Positions 15,623-24,638 of a DNA stretch of 64,000 bases are shown here, in pieces (positions within the stretch are counted from its first letter, which is position 1; each line of letters begins with the position of its first letter). The position numbers and the translations under genes are program-made. The stretch lies in assembly GCA_035373905.1 (NCBI GenBank), contig DAOSOK010000020.1, forward strand, positions 1-64,000, written 5' to 3'. The notes beneath the pieces were generated by a model. The model saw nothing but the letters and a program-made list of their open reading frames with translations, was not told the DNA's origin and ran no database searches. This stretch comes from Candidatus Ozemobacteraceae bacterium. Its GTDB lineage: Bacteria; Muiribacteriota; Ozemobacteria; Ozemobacterales; Ozemobacteraceae.

Positions 15623-17965
15623 ATGACCGCCACCGCCTCGACAAGCCTGATGCCCCGGATTTCGGCCAACGCCCAGAAGGTGCTCGCCAAGCGCTATCTC
15701 ACCCGCGGCCCCGACGGACAGCCGACCGAAACCGTGGAACAGCTGTTCCATCGTGTCGCGAAGGCGATCGCGGAAGCCGAAGACCGATTCCCCGGCTCAC
15801 CCTACAAGGCCGACCAGCTGGAACCGATGTTCTACGAGCTGATGACCGGCATGGACTTCCTTCCCAACAGCCCCACCCTCATGAACGCCGGAAAGCCGCT
15901 CGGACAGTTGTCCGCCTGCTTCGTGCTGCCGGTGGAGGATTCGATGGACGGGATTTTCGACGCCATCAAGCAGGCCGCCCTGATCCACAAGTCCGGCGGC
16001 GGAACCGGCTTCAGTTTCTCGCGGCTCCGGCCGGCGAACGATGCCGTGGCCAGCACCAGCGGGGTCAGCTCCGGCCCGATTTCGTTCATGAAGGTATTCA
16101 ACGTCGCCACCGACACGATCAAGCAGGGCGGCGCCCGGCGCGGGGCGAACATGGGCATCCTTCGCGTCGACCATCCCGACATCATCGAGTTCATCAAGTC
16201 GAAGGAAGACAACAACAGCCTGACGAACTTCAACATCTCGGTCGCCGTGACCGACCTGTTCATGGAAGCCCTCGAGAAGGACACCGAATACGACCTGATC
16301 AACCCTCGCACGAAGGCGACCGTCGGCTCGCTCAAAGCGTCCAAGGTGTTCCACATGATCGTCGAGCGGGCCTGGCGAAACGGCGAGCCCGGCGTCGTTT
16401 TCATCGACCGGATCAACCGCGACCAGCCGACCCCAAACGTCGGGATGATCGAATCGACCAATCCCTGCGGCGAACAGCCTCTCCTGCCGTACGAATCCTG
16501 CAACCTCGGTTCGATCAACCTCGCCAACTTCGTCGTCCGTGAAGGCGGCGCCGCCCGTGTCGACTACGAGCGGATGACCGGGGTCATTCGGCTCGCCATC
16601 CGGTTCCTCGACAACGTCATCGAGGTGAACAAATATCCCATCCCGGCGATCGACACGATGACGAAGGCCAACCGCAAGATCGGCCTGGGGGTCATGGGCT
16701 GGGCCGACCTGCTTCTCCGCATGGGCGTTCCCTACAATTCCGAGGCGGCACTGACGCTGGCGGAAGAGTTGATGCGGTTCTTCAAGCGCGAAGCCTGGAA
16801 CGCCTCGATCGAGCTGTCGCGCGAGCGCGGCCCGTTCTCCAACTACGCCGGCTCTGCGCTCGAGAAGCGCGGGATGCCCCCGGTGCGCAACGCGACGACG
16901 ACGACGATCGCCCCGACCGGCACCATCAGCCTCATCGCTGGTTGTTCCAGCGGCATCGAGCCGCTGTTCGCGGTCGCCTACGAGAAACACGTGCTCGACA
17001 AGGAGCACCTGATCGAGGTCAACGAGGATTTCCTCGCGATTGCGAAGGAGCAGGGCTTCTACACTCCCGAACTTCTCGAAAAGATCGCGAAGCAGGGCCA
17101 TCTCCACGATCTGACCGATGTTCCCGAAGCCGTGCGGCGGGTGTTCGTGACGGCGCACGAAATCTCGCCGGAGTGGCACGTGCGCATGCAGTCGGTATTC
17201 CAGAAATACACCGACAACGCCGTCAGCAAGACGGTAAATTTCCCGCACGACGCCACGATCAAAGACGTCGAGACGGTGTTCCGCCTTTCTCACACGCTCG
17301 GGTGCAAAGGCATCACGGTATACCGCGACGGCTCCCGCGAAGAGCAGGTGCTGAACCTCGGCGCGGGCCAGGGAAAAACGGCGAAGCCCGGACAGCCCGT
17401 TTCCGAAAGCCTGCCCGCCGGCGTTCAGATCAGCATCATGCCTCGGCCCCGCCCCGAGCGGACGATCGGCGCGACCGAGCGGTACAAGATCGGGTGCGGC
17501 AACCTGTATGTGACCGTCAACGCCGATGAGACCGGCCTTTGCGAGGTGTTCACCAGTCTCGGCCGCGGCGGCGGCTGCCCGTCACAATCCGAAGCGTCGG
17601 CCCGTCTCGCCTCGCTTGCCCTGCGCGCCGGCATCGACGTGCAGGAGATCATCGACCAACTCAAGGGCATACGGTGCATGTCGACGCTCAAGCGCGGCGG
17701 CCCGGCGAACGGCATCAAGGTGCTTTCCTGCCCCGACGCGATCGGCCGCGCCATCGAGGAATACTACCTTTCCTGCAAGGCGAACCGGCTGCGTCCCCAG
17801 ACGCCCCCGCCCGCATCCGGCGCCGCCGCCGGAAAAGGCCAGCCGGCCGAGAGCCTGATCGACGGAGACCGAGCTCCGACCGGCTGTCCCGACTGCGGCG
17901 AGCGGCTCGAGCATGAGAGCGGCTGCGTCATCTGCAAGCGATGCGGGTATTCGAAGTGCGGCTGA
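15623..17965 (+). CDS. nrdJ: adenosylcobalamin-dependent (class II) ribonucleotide reductase
   Basis: This 780-residue enzyme reduces ribonucleotides to deoxyribonucleotides using coenzyme B12, so it works with or without oxygen. Visible landmarks are SACFVLPVEDSMDGIF (about residues 95-110), the catalytic-loop block NPCGEQ (about 280-285) followed by ESCNLGSINLANF, the conserved TTTIAPTGTIS (about 426-436) and a TSCPD domain (about 620-685). The tail holds four cysteines in CPDC...CKRC (about 755-775) that form a redox or zinc site. AGGAG lies six bases before the ATG. It is a full-length NrdJ of the 700-800 residue class. Confidence 0.96.
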   Translation: MTATASTSLMPRISANAQKVLAKRYLTRGPDGQPTETVEQLFHRVAKAIAEAEDRFPGSPYKADQLEPMFYELMTGMDFLPNSPTLMNAGKPLGQLSACFVLPVEDSMDGIFDAIKQAALIHKSGGGTGFSFSRLRPANDAVASTSGVSSGPISFMKVFNVATDTIKQGGARRGANMGILRVDHPDIIEFIKSKEDNNSLTNFNISVAVTDLFMEALEKDTEYDLINPRTKATVGSLKASKVFHMIVERAWRNGEPGVVFIDRINRDQPTPNVGMIESTNPCGEQPLLPYESCNLGSINLANFVVREGGAARVDYERMTGVIRLAIRFLDNVIEVNKYPIPAIDTMTKANRKIGLGVMGWADLLLRMGVPYNSEAALTLAEELMRFFKREAWNASIELSRERGPFSNYAGSALEKRGMPPVRNATTTTIAPTGTISLIAGCSSGIEPLFAVAYEKHVLDKEHLIEVNEDFLAIAKEQGFYTPELLEKIAKQGHLHDLTDVPEAVRRVFVTAHEISPEWHVRMQSVFQKYTDNAVSKTVNFPHDATIKDVETVFRLSHTLGCKGITVYRDGSREEQVLNLGAGQGKTAKPGQPVSESLPAGVQISIMPRPRPERTIGATERYKIGCGNLYVTVNADETGLCEVFTSLGRGGGCPSQSEASARLASLALRAGIDVQEIIDQLKGIRCMSTLKRGGPANGIKVLSCPDAIGRAIEEYYLSCKANRLRPQTPPPASGAAAGKGQPAESLIDGDRAPTGCPDCGERLEHESGCVICKRCGYSKCG

Positions 17966-18130
17966 ACTTCGAGTGACGGGCAACCTTTTTTCATGTAACA
18001 TACCGCCAAGACAATTCGTTTTTTCATTACAAGCGTGATAAAACACATGAGCCCACACAGGAAAAACAACGAAGGCCCTGCGACGAGTACGTTTCTCTTC
18101 CATGGAACCAACGCGGAAAGGGGGAACCCC

Positions 18131-19066
18131 ATGAAGGCGATTCGCGGTACATATCGATCGACCATACGGCGGCTCCTGGCTTCGTATCTTGCCGTTCTCC
18201 TGGTCGGGTTCGGAAGCATCGGCTTCGCGTTCGACGAAGGGCTGGGCGGATTCGTTCCCGAACAGAACTCCTCCGAGACACAACAGACCTCAACCGTCAC
18301 TTCGACCGGCGGTTCCGCCGGAACACCCGCAAATCAGTCCGATTCCTCCGTTCATTCCGCGTCATCTCAGTCCGTATCATCCGTTTCGACCCTCGTTACT
18401 TCCCTGATCAATTTTCTCGATGCCCTTGCCAACCTCTTCAACGAAATAGGGAATATCATTTCCGCTACCGGAACTCCGCCGGCTTCGACAACGGAACCCA
18501 GGACCCCGGCAACGACCGGCGGCACGCAGCGCTCCCCGGCGCCGGTCACTCCGACAAAACCTGCACAGGCGAATCTCGGCGTCGATTCGGCGGAACTCAA
18601 CGCCTGGAAGGGCGGGAAACTCCCTCCCGAAAAGTTCGTCAGGCTCATCGGTCCGGCCGCGAAGCAGTCGATGGCCCGCACGGGCGTGCCCGCGTCGGTT
18701 ACGATCGCCCAGGCAGCGCTCGAAACCGGTTGGGGCGGCTCGACGATCGGCAACGCGAAGAACCTGTTCGGCATCAAGGGAACCGGCCCGGCCGGCTCGG
18801 TGAGCAAGCCGACCCGTGAGTATATCAACGGCAGATATGTCACTGTCCAGGGAACGTTCCGCGCCTACAACACCTGGTCCGAATCTATCGACGACCACTC
18901 GAAACTGTTGCAAAAAGACCGCTATCGCCCGGCGATGGCATACAAGGACAACCCGGACATGTTCGCCGCACAGCTCCAGCGGTGCGGCTACGCGACGGAT
19001 CCGTCGTATGCGAAAAAACTCGTGAGCATCATGAAAACCTGGAATCTGTATCAATATGACACCTGA
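18131..19066 (+). CDS. secreted glucosaminidase-domain peptidoglycan hydrolase
   Basis: This protein of about 311 residues has a signal peptide or anchor (hydrophobic about residues 16-34), a Ser/Thr/Pro-rich linker (about 45-150) and a C-terminal glucosaminidase (FlgJ/LytG-type) domain (about 160-311). The domain shows TIAQAALETGWGGSTIGNAK (about 195-214; the Glu is the expected catalytic acid) and a Tyr-rich substrate groove (REYINGRY, FRAYNTWSESI). It should cleave the glycan backbone of peptidoglycan in the periplasm. GGGGG lies six bases before the chosen ATG. It precedes the ECF sigma gene by 25 bases, which suggests the wall hydrolase belongs to the same envelope-remodelling locus. Confidence 0.85.
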   Translation: MKAIRGTYRSTIRRLLASYLAVLLVGFGSIGFAFDEGLGGFVPEQNSSETQQTSTVTSTGGSAGTPANQSDSSVHSASSQSVSSVSTLVTSLINFLDALANLFNEIGNIISATGTPPASTTEPRTPATTGGTQRSPAPVTPTKPAQANLGVDSAELNAWKGGKLPPEKFVRLIGPAAKQSMARTGVPASVTIAQAALETGWGGSTIGNAKNLFGIKGTGPAGSVSKPTREYINGRYVTVQGTFRAYNTWSESIDDHSKLLQKDRYRPAMAYKDNPDMFAAQLQRCGYATDPSYAKKLVSIMKTWNLYQYDT

Positions 19067-19091
19067 TCGTTTCTGACCTGTCGTCATTCAC

Positions 19092-19661
19092 ATGACCATT
19101 CCCGTCCCGCCAAGCCTCGAGTCCGCATCTGACGACGCCCTGATGGAACAGTTCCGCCAGGGAAATGTTGAATCCTTCAAACTTCTGTTTCTCAGGCATA
19201 TCGGCCTCGTCGTCCGTTACGCCGCAAGCTTGTGCGGCAACTGGGAAACGGCCCGCGATCTGGCCCAGGAAGTATTTCTCAAAATATCACAGCACGCAGC
19301 TTCCTATGACGGACGTTCGAAGTTCAAGAGCTGGATGCTGACCATGACCAGAAACATGGTTATCGATCTGAAACGCAGGAAAACGGCAAAAACGGTGACG
19401 ATTCCGGATAATCCCGACCGCTGGGCCCCGTTCGCAGACCCGAGAAATCCGGCGGACGCCGTCGCCGCCGAAGCCTCGATGGCGGAATGGCTGAAGGGAT
19501 TGACCCCGGAGCAGCGCGAAGTCATGCTTCTCAAACACGTCGAACAGCTCTCTTACACCGAGATTTCGGAAATCACCGGCATACGCGAGGGAACGCTCAG
19601 ACAAATCGTCTTCCGCGCTCTGTGCCAGTTGCGAAAGGAGGCCGGAACGAATGCCATGTGA
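19092..19661 (+). CDS. ECF-type RNA polymerase sigma factor
   Basis: This 189-residue protein has region 2 (about residues 25-95, with RDLAQEVFLKI and the -10 recognition helix SKFKSWMLTMTRNMVIDL) and region 4 (about 130-182, LTPEQREVMLLKHVEQLSY... and a helix-turn-helix ending in LRQIVFRALCQLRKE). This is the standard two-domain ECF sigma. Its 3' end overlaps the anti-sigma gene by 11 bases, the usual co-translated sigma/anti-sigma arrangement. It likely controls the downstream prepilin/OmpA genes and perhaps the upstream glucosaminidase. I could not define its target promoter. Confidence 0.93.
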   Translation: MTIPVPPSLESASDDALMEQFRQGNVESFKLLFLRHIGLVVRYAASLCGNWETARDLAQEVFLKISQHAASYDGRSKFKSWMLTMTRNMVIDLKRRKTAKTVTIPDNPDRWAPFADPRNPADAVAAEASMAEWLKGLTPEQREVMLLKHVEQLSYTEISEITGIREGTLRQIVFRALCQLRKEAGTNAM

Positions 19662-20361
19662 CACCTATCTCGAATGGCTTGACACACCCGCCTCCGAATC
19701 CGCTTCCCTGCCGGAACATATCGCGCGCCATCTTTCCGCCTGCGCCCAATGCCGGCAGGTTCACGCTGAGATCCAGGCGTTCCGGAACCATTGCGCCAGC
19801 ATGTCGCCCGATTCGAAGGAAGCAATGCGGCTCTGGGAATCGCTCGCCCCGCTCATCCCCGCTCAACCTGCGTCTCCGACCACCCCGGCGGCCGGCCCCC
19901 AGTCATCAGGGGCAACGTCGACCGCCGTCAAAGCTTCGGTAGCGGTATCCGCTCCGGTTGGGATCGGCCCCATCGTCATCCTCGCCGCCGGCATCCTCTT
20001 CATCGGGGTGCTCGAATACGGCTTGTCCGCCCTGCGCTCCCGGCCGCCCTCCCCTTCTTCGATCCAATCTTCGAAACCCTCCGCCACCCCCGCGCCAGCC
20101 GATGTTTCCTCAACGCCGGCCGCCCTGCAACGCCCCATTCCCGCTGGAAAAGCGTCGGAAACGGTTTCTGTGCCTGACAAGCCGCAGCCTGTTTCCCCTC
20201 CCATACCCGCGGTCCGCCCCCCGGTGATTCCCGAACGGCCGGCAGCCCCCTCCGTGCCCCTCACCGTGCCGCATCCAGAAGCGTCTCCGGCATCCGGAAA
20301 CGGAGACGAGCTGATTGACGGGTTCGTTCCCATGACGGCCCCTGCCGGCGGCCAGGACTGA
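19651..20361 (+). CDS. zinc-finger-type transmembrane anti-sigma factor
   Basis: This 236-residue protein has an N-terminal HxxxCxxC zinc motif (RHLSACAQC, about residues 26-34) that defines the ZAS/zf-HC2 domain, which binds and inhibits its cognate ECF sigma. A single transmembrane helix follows (about 107-128), then a long Pro/Ala/Ser-rich extracytoplasmic tail (about 130-236). AGGAGG lies about nine bases upstream of the ATG. The tail lacks a recognisable sensory domain; it may span periplasm or peptidoglycan. Confidence 0.88.
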   Translation: MPCDTYLEWLDTPASESASLPEHIARHLSACAQCRQVHAEIQAFRNHCASMSPDSKEAMRLWESLAPLIPAQPASPTTPAAGPQSSGATSTAVKASVAVSAPVGIGPIVILAAGILFIGVLEYGLSALRSRPPSPSSIQSSKPSATPAPADVSSTPAALQRPIPAGKASETVSVPDKPQPVSPPIPAVRPPVIPERPAAPSVPLTVPHPEASPASGNGDELIDGFVPMTAPAGGQD

Positions 20362-20371
20362 GCGGCGCGTC

Positions 20372-22468
20372 ATGAGATCTTCTCCTCCGCCAGGCGACGG
20401 GGCTTGCGGCCGTCTGCGAGCGCGGCGGGGATTCGTTTTTCCCCTCGTCGTCGGCATCATGCTCGTTCTGGCGATTTTCTTCGGGGCCCTCAGTTTCCTT
20501 TCGCGAGGCCAGGTGCAGAGCGCCGCGCATTATATTGAAAGCACGCGCGCCCTCGAGCTGGCCGAGGCGGGAGCGGCGTGGGCCTCGACGGTCCTGGCCA
20601 GCGGATCGTACAACCCGAGCCCGAGTTTTTTCTCGTTTGAACTGCTGAAGGCGATTTTCGCCCCTACCCCCGATGAAACGAAGGAACACGTGATCGAGAT
20701 CCCAGAATCGCTCGACGACTACCGGAAATCGCTCGGCGGAACCCTGAGCATCGTCGCCAGGGTGACGAAGCCCCGTAAATTCGACCCGGTCGAGGGGTTT
20801 TGTTCCGATCCGATCGAAAAATACGGTGAAATGCAGATCGTCTCGACGGCCACGGTTGGTCGAAGCGCGCGCCGCGTCCGCGTTTCCCGCGGGTTCAAGG
20901 TCTTTCTCGCGGTTCACCCCGTTCTTTCGAAATTCACCCTGTTCGTGCGCGAATCGCCCCCGTCTGACCAGCTCAACTGCCTCATCCGCGGCGCTTCGAC
21001 CGACAATTTCGACAACGGCGCCCCCCTCCTTCTCCAAAACCACGAAAACACCTACAACGCCGTCGACTCCTCGATTCACGTTCCGGCGTTCCCCCCCATC
21101 CCCGAGCTTGCGCGCGACTCGGGCTGGATATTCCTCAACTCGCCGTCGGCGTCGTGGACCCTCAACCTTTCCGGTTCAGCCGGCACGACAGGCGAATACG
21201 ACGATCGGGTCCTGCTCCGGTTCGGGCAATACAGCGACCCCGGCATGAAAAGCCGTCTCCATGTTCCGGCTCCGCAGGTGCTCCGGGATATGTTGCGACG
21301 CTACCAGGGCATGAAAGCCCGGTTCCTCGTCACGACCCGCACGGGCACCGCCGAAAAACAGGTGAACGACATCCTGGGCATCAGGAACCTATTCAGCGAT
21401 GTTCCGAAAGCGTCGCTGATTCGGCCGTTCGGCACCGGTTCTCGTCTGTCGCCAACGATCGTGTTCGGCCCGGTGTTCCGGAGCTACATCCAATATCGGC
21501 TCATCCAGGTCGATCTCGTCGATCCGAACTCGTATCCCCAGCGCGTGGTTCCGTTCAAACCGACCGTCATTCCGGGGTTCTCCGACCAGGCAGCGTTCGA
21601 AAGCATGTTCCGGAATCCTCCGCAGAACTACTCCGCCGATATCCATACGTTCGCCCTGCTGTTCGGCATCAACGTCAACGATCCCGCGCCGTCGTGGGGG
21701 AAATATCGGCCCATGGCGACCGAGATCACGACAGATTCCTTTCTCGACAGCCTGAATTACCTCTACGTCCAGGCGAAGGAGAGCGGGACGGTCAGCGACC
21801 CCGTATCCGCATCGTTCAGCGAGCCCCCTCCTGATGTAATTACGGGAATAGAACAATGGGACCCGACGGGAGGGAATCTCCGGGATTCCCTCCGTTCCGC
21901 CGCCGGCAAGGTGAGCCGCGGAGACGTTCCCGTGTTCGAAGGAAGGCTCGCCGATATCGAAGGTCTCAAGGAGCTGCAGCAGAAGATCACCGTGACCTTC
22001 CCGACCCCGGCGGATTTCGCCTCACGATGCATCCGGGACGGCAAGCTTCGGATCCCCGGGATCATCTATCTCACCCAAGGTGATCTCGATCTGTCGACCC
22101 CGCTCACGGTCGAAACGGGCGGGATCATCATCGTGAACGGCAGCATCGGGCTCAGGGCGGGCGTCATCGCCTCGGATCCCCTGACGCTGATCGCCACGAA
22201 GGACATCTCGGTCGAAACCTCCGCGGAAATCCAGGCTCGGCTCGTTTGCCTGCGCGGAGAATTCAAGGCTCGAAGCGGCTTTCGGATTCTCGGCGGCGTA
22301 GCGGCGGGAAAACTCGATCTGTCCGGCATGCTGAACGGACAGGAGAAGCGGATCACCTTTGACGGCAGGTTCGACCCGTTCCGTCTCGACACGGCGGGCC
22401 AGCCGAACCCGCTGTACCGGTACAAGATTTCCGAGGAGGAGGAATACGTCATTGAACCGGGCAGGTAG
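20372..22468 (+). CDS. PilX/GspK-like prepilin-type protein
   Basis: This 698-residue protein has a short basic leader ending RARRG and then a hydrophobic helix starting FVFPLVVGIMLVLAIF (about residues 21-42), the form of a prepilin-peptidase site. There is no Glu at position +5, which is also true of GspK/PilX tip proteins. The very large beta-rich ectodomain (about 60-690) is not recognisable. The family is normally 200-350 residues, so this is roughly double length. It begins 10 bases after the anti-sigma stop and overlaps the following prepilin gene; it may cap a pseudopilus. Confidence 0.7.
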   Translation: MRSSPPPGDGACGRLRARRGFVFPLVVGIMLVLAIFFGALSFLSRGQVQSAAHYIESTRALELAEAGAAWASTVLASGSYNPSPSFFSFELLKAIFAPTPDETKEHVIEIPESLDDYRKSLGGTLSIVARVTKPRKFDPVEGFCSDPIEKYGEMQIVSTATVGRSARRVRVSRGFKVFLAVHPVLSKFTLFVRESPPSDQLNCLIRGASTDNFDNGAPLLLQNHENTYNAVDSSIHVPAFPPIPELARDSGWIFLNSPSASWTLNLSGSAGTTGEYDDRVLLRFGQYSDPGMKSRLHVPAPQVLRDMLRRYQGMKARFLVTTRTGTAEKQVNDILGIRNLFSDVPKASLIRPFGTGSRLSPTIVFGPVFRSYIQYRLIQVDLVDPNSYPQRVVPFKPTVIPGFSDQAAFESMFRNPPQNYSADIHTFALLFGINVNDPAPSWGKYRPMATEITTDSFLDSLNYLYVQAKESGTVSDPVSASFSEPPPDVITGIEQWDPTGGNLRDSLRSAAGKVSRGDVPVFEGRLADIEGLKELQQKITVTFPTPADFASRCIRDGKLRIPGIIYLTQGDLDLSTPLTVETGGIIIVNGSIGLRAGVIASDPLTLIATKDISVETSAEIQARLVCLRGEFKARSGFRILGGVAAGKLDLSGMLNGQEKRITFDGRFDPFRLDTAGQPNPLYRYKISEEEEYVIEPGR

Positions 22469-22844
22469 CGGCGGCGTTACGCTGGTCGAAGTGATGATCG
22501 TGGTCGCGATGCTCGCGATCCTGACGGGCACATTCCTCTACATGCACTTCCGATCGAGTTCGACCATCGTCGATGACCAGCAGACCTCGGCCTACTATCT
22601 CGCCATGGGAACCTTTCTCGAGTCGTTCCTGTCGGACGTCAGAATGGCTCGGCAAATCATATCCGTCCCCGGCGGCTGCGTCATTCATGCGATGGAACGC
22701 GGCGGGGATCTTTCTATATCATACACGATTTCCGGAAACGGCATTCTGCGCGAGGCGAAAGGTACCCGGCGGCTCTTCGATTTCGGCCGGCCGTTGAAGC
22801 CCGGCGCGAAGATGATCTTCAATCTTGCAACGGAGGCGGACTGA
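22452..22844 (+). CDS. prepilin-like protein (GspH/minor pseudopilin type), TTG start
   Basis: A product of 130 residues begins at a TTG with GGAGG eight to nine bases upstream. It overlaps the previous gene by 17 bases. The leader MNRAGSGG precedes VTLVEVMIVVAMLAIL, a class III signal peptide with Glu at +5, cut after Gly8 by prepilin peptidase. The remaining 100 residues form a small globular domain. No longer start is credible because upstream codons are an alternate frame of the PilX-like gene. The stop overlaps the ATG of the OmpA gene (TGATG). Confidence 0.75.
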   Translation: MNRAGSGGVTLVEVMIVVAMLAILTGTFLYMHFRSSSTIVDDQQTSAYYLAMGTFLESFLSDVRMARQIISVPGGCVIHAMERGGDLSISYTISGNGILREAKGTRRLFDFGRPLKPGAKMIFNLATEAD

Positions 22845-23560
22845 TGCAAAAGCCGATGCGGATATACGTCAGGAAATTCGTCAGCATCCTGGTGCCCCTG
22901 ATTCTAACCGGGGTTCTGGCCGGAGTACCGGCGTTCGGGGAAAAGATCAACGGAACGGTCGGCTTTGAAGGCCAGGAGTTCAGGTTCACGTTCAGGGCGG
23001 GCCGGGCGGCATCGGACGCCCCCAGCCTCCCCGATCCGAAGGATCCGGCAATCGATGCGTCGATTCCATCGCCGCGCCCCGTATCGACGGCCGTCACGAA
23101 CGTTCCCCCGAAGCCGGCGGCGAGCGACCTCGTCGGTGGAATCTCGCCGGAGATCTCGAAAGACGGTTTTCTCATACCTGAGGAATGGGGACTCGGTTCG
23201 GCCGTGAACGATCTGCGGCAGGACAGCCGCATCGTCTTCAGGGACATCACTTTCGACCTGAATAGCTCCACGATCAAGCCGGAGTCGTATCCAACTCTCC
23301 AGAGACTTCTATTTCTCATTCAATCGAACGCCGAGTCAAGATTTCTCATCGAAGGCCATACGGACAGCACTGGCGACGCATCGGTGAATCAGCAACTTTC
23401 AGTGGAGCGCGCGGAGGCTGTCAAAACCTGGCTTGTCAACAACGGCATCGCCGGCGATCGTCTCGAGACCGTCGGCTTCGGAGCATCGCAACCGACCGCA
23501 TCGAACGATACGGAAGAGGGGCGTCTTCAGAACAGGCGGGTCGAGGTTGTCAGAAAGTGA
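22844..23560 (+). CDS. OmpA-family peptidoglycan-binding protein
   Basis: This 238-residue protein has a signal peptide (hydrophobic about residues 11-30), a short variable region and a C-terminal OmpA/MotB domain (about 125-238). The domain core shows ITFDLNSSTIKPES, IEGHTDSTGD, LSVERAEAVKTWL and NRRVEV; the Asp and Arg that grip diaminopimelate are present. It anchors something to the cell wall from the periplasm. It is embedded between prepilin genes with one-base and four-base junctions, which is unusual and suggests it is part of the pilus-like assembly. Confidence 0.9.
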   Translation: MQKPMRIYVRKFVSILVPLILTGVLAGVPAFGEKINGTVGFEGQEFRFTFRAGRAASDAPSLPDPKDPAIDASIPSPRPVSTAVTNVPPKPAASDLVGGISPEISKDGFLIPEEWGLGSAVNDLRQDSRIVFRDITFDLNSSTIKPESYPTLQRLLFLIQSNAESRFLIEGHTDSTGDASVNQQLSVERAEAVKTWLVNNGIAGDRLETVGFGASQPTASNDTEEGRLQNRRVEVVRK

Positions 23561-23564
23561 CGGG

Positions 23565-23978
23565 ATGATTCGACGACGCGGTTTTTCGTTCGTGGAAGTA
23601 CTGGTCGCAATACTGGTTCTTTCCTGCTTTCTCCTTCCCCTGACGCGCCATATAACGCATGTCCGGCGAATATCCCTCGGTGCCCGCGACTCCGTCATGG
23701 CCAACACGCTTCTCGCCTCGTGTCTTGCGGATTTTCGTTCCGTTCCGTTCGATGACCTGGGAAATCCCGACAGTGCGACATACACCCGCATTCTCGACCG
23801 GTATCGCGGCGTCCAGATCGTCGGCCAGTTCATCTGTGAAATCAACATCACCATTCAACCCGGATCGGACCATCGCATCAAGGTCATCTCCCTCGATTCG
23901 ACGTTCCGCATGCCCGGGATCCAGGTCGCTCAAAGAGCACTCGAGTTGAAAGGATTCATGGTTGCACCGCCTCAATAG
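23565..23978 (+). CDS. prepilin-like protein (GspI/PilV type)
   Basis: A product of 137 residues starts MIRRRG and continues FSFVEVLVAILVLSCFLLP. This is a canonical type III signal peptide with Phe at +1 and Glu at +5. The start at 23565 lies four bases after the OmpA stop and matches the leader length expected; the longer frame upstream is a shadow of the OmpA gene. The mature part is short, as in GspI/PilV minor pilins. Its 3' end overlaps the next gene by 17 bases. Confidence 0.85.
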   Translation: MIRRRGFSFVEVLVAILVLSCFLLPLTRHITHVRRISLGARDSVMANTLLASCLADFRSVPFDDLGNPDSATYTRILDRYRGVQIVGQFICEINITIQPGSDHRIKVISLDSTFRMPGIQVAQRALELKGFMVAPPQ

Positions 23979-24531
23979 AAGACTCACCAAAGGGCACATA
24001 GTGCCCCCGCTCGTTCGTTCACGCAAGGCCGGTTGGACGATCACCGAGGCCTTTTTCGTCGCCCTCATCGTGGCGCTCGTTCTGACGGTGTTCGTTCGCT
24101 TCATGTTCTCGGTGCGCCGTCAGCACGATCTCCAGACCTCCGGCTTCGCCGGTCAGAGCTCGTTCATTCACCTCTGCGACGACATCCACCGCGATCTTGC
24201 CGGGAGCCAGGACCACTCCGCCGCCCGCAGTTCGAGCGGACGGTACACTCTCGTCATCGCGAGAAAGGACGGCGAGATCACCTACGATTTTTCGACCTCG
24301 ACGAGAACCGTCACCCGCAGCCGCCCGAACGGCAGCCGGTCTTATCTTTTCAGCGGAGACCGGAACGAAGCCGTCGAGATGCGACTCGCAACCGATACGC
24401 TGGGAAAAACACCCTATATTTCCCTGTTCATCGACATCGATTCGAACCCGCCCCTCCATCTCGAGCGAAGATTCGACGCAAAAAAGGCAGCGCAAGACGG
24501 AAAATTCTTCCCAGCCACGGAAATTCCCTGA
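23962..24531 (+). CDS. prepilin-like protein (GspJ/PilW type)
   Basis: This 189-residue product has a rather long leader (about 24 residues ending RSRKAG) followed by WTITEAFFVALIVALVLTVF. Glu is at +5, but Trp is at +1 where Phe or Met is usual. The rest resembles a GspJ-like beta-rich domain. It is the last of the co-oriented prepilin genes and overlaps its predecessor. No assembly ATPase, platform protein or prepilin peptidase is encoded nearby, so these subunits must use machinery encoded elsewhere. Confidence 0.75.
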   Translation: MHRLNRRLTKGHIVPPLVRSRKAGWTITEAFFVALIVALVLTVFVRFMFSVRRQHDLQTSGFAGQSSFIHLCDDIHRDLAGSQDHSAARSSSGRYTLVIARKDGEITYDFSTSTRTVTRSRPNGSRSYLFSGDRNEAVEMRLATDTLGKTPYISLFIDIDSNPPLHLERRFDAKKAAQDGKFFPATEIP

Positions 24532-24548
24532 TTCTTCGGCTCCTTCCA

Positions 24549-24577
24549 TTGACACCCCCCCGCTAAATTTGTACAAT
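24549..24577 (+). promoter_or_regulatory. sigma-70-type promoter TTGACA-17-TACAAT with a C7 spacer tract
   Basis: TTGACA (24549-24554) and TACAAT (24572-24577) are separated by 17 bases. The spacer starts with seven consecutive C. The transcript would start near 24584, 55 bases ahead of the next ATG. It marks the end of the ECF/prepilin unit. Confidence 0.7.
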
Positions 24578-24638
24578 CTACGAGTAATCGCATCATTGCC
24601 AGCTTGTTCACGCACGATCCCATAAGGAGCACAAGAGT

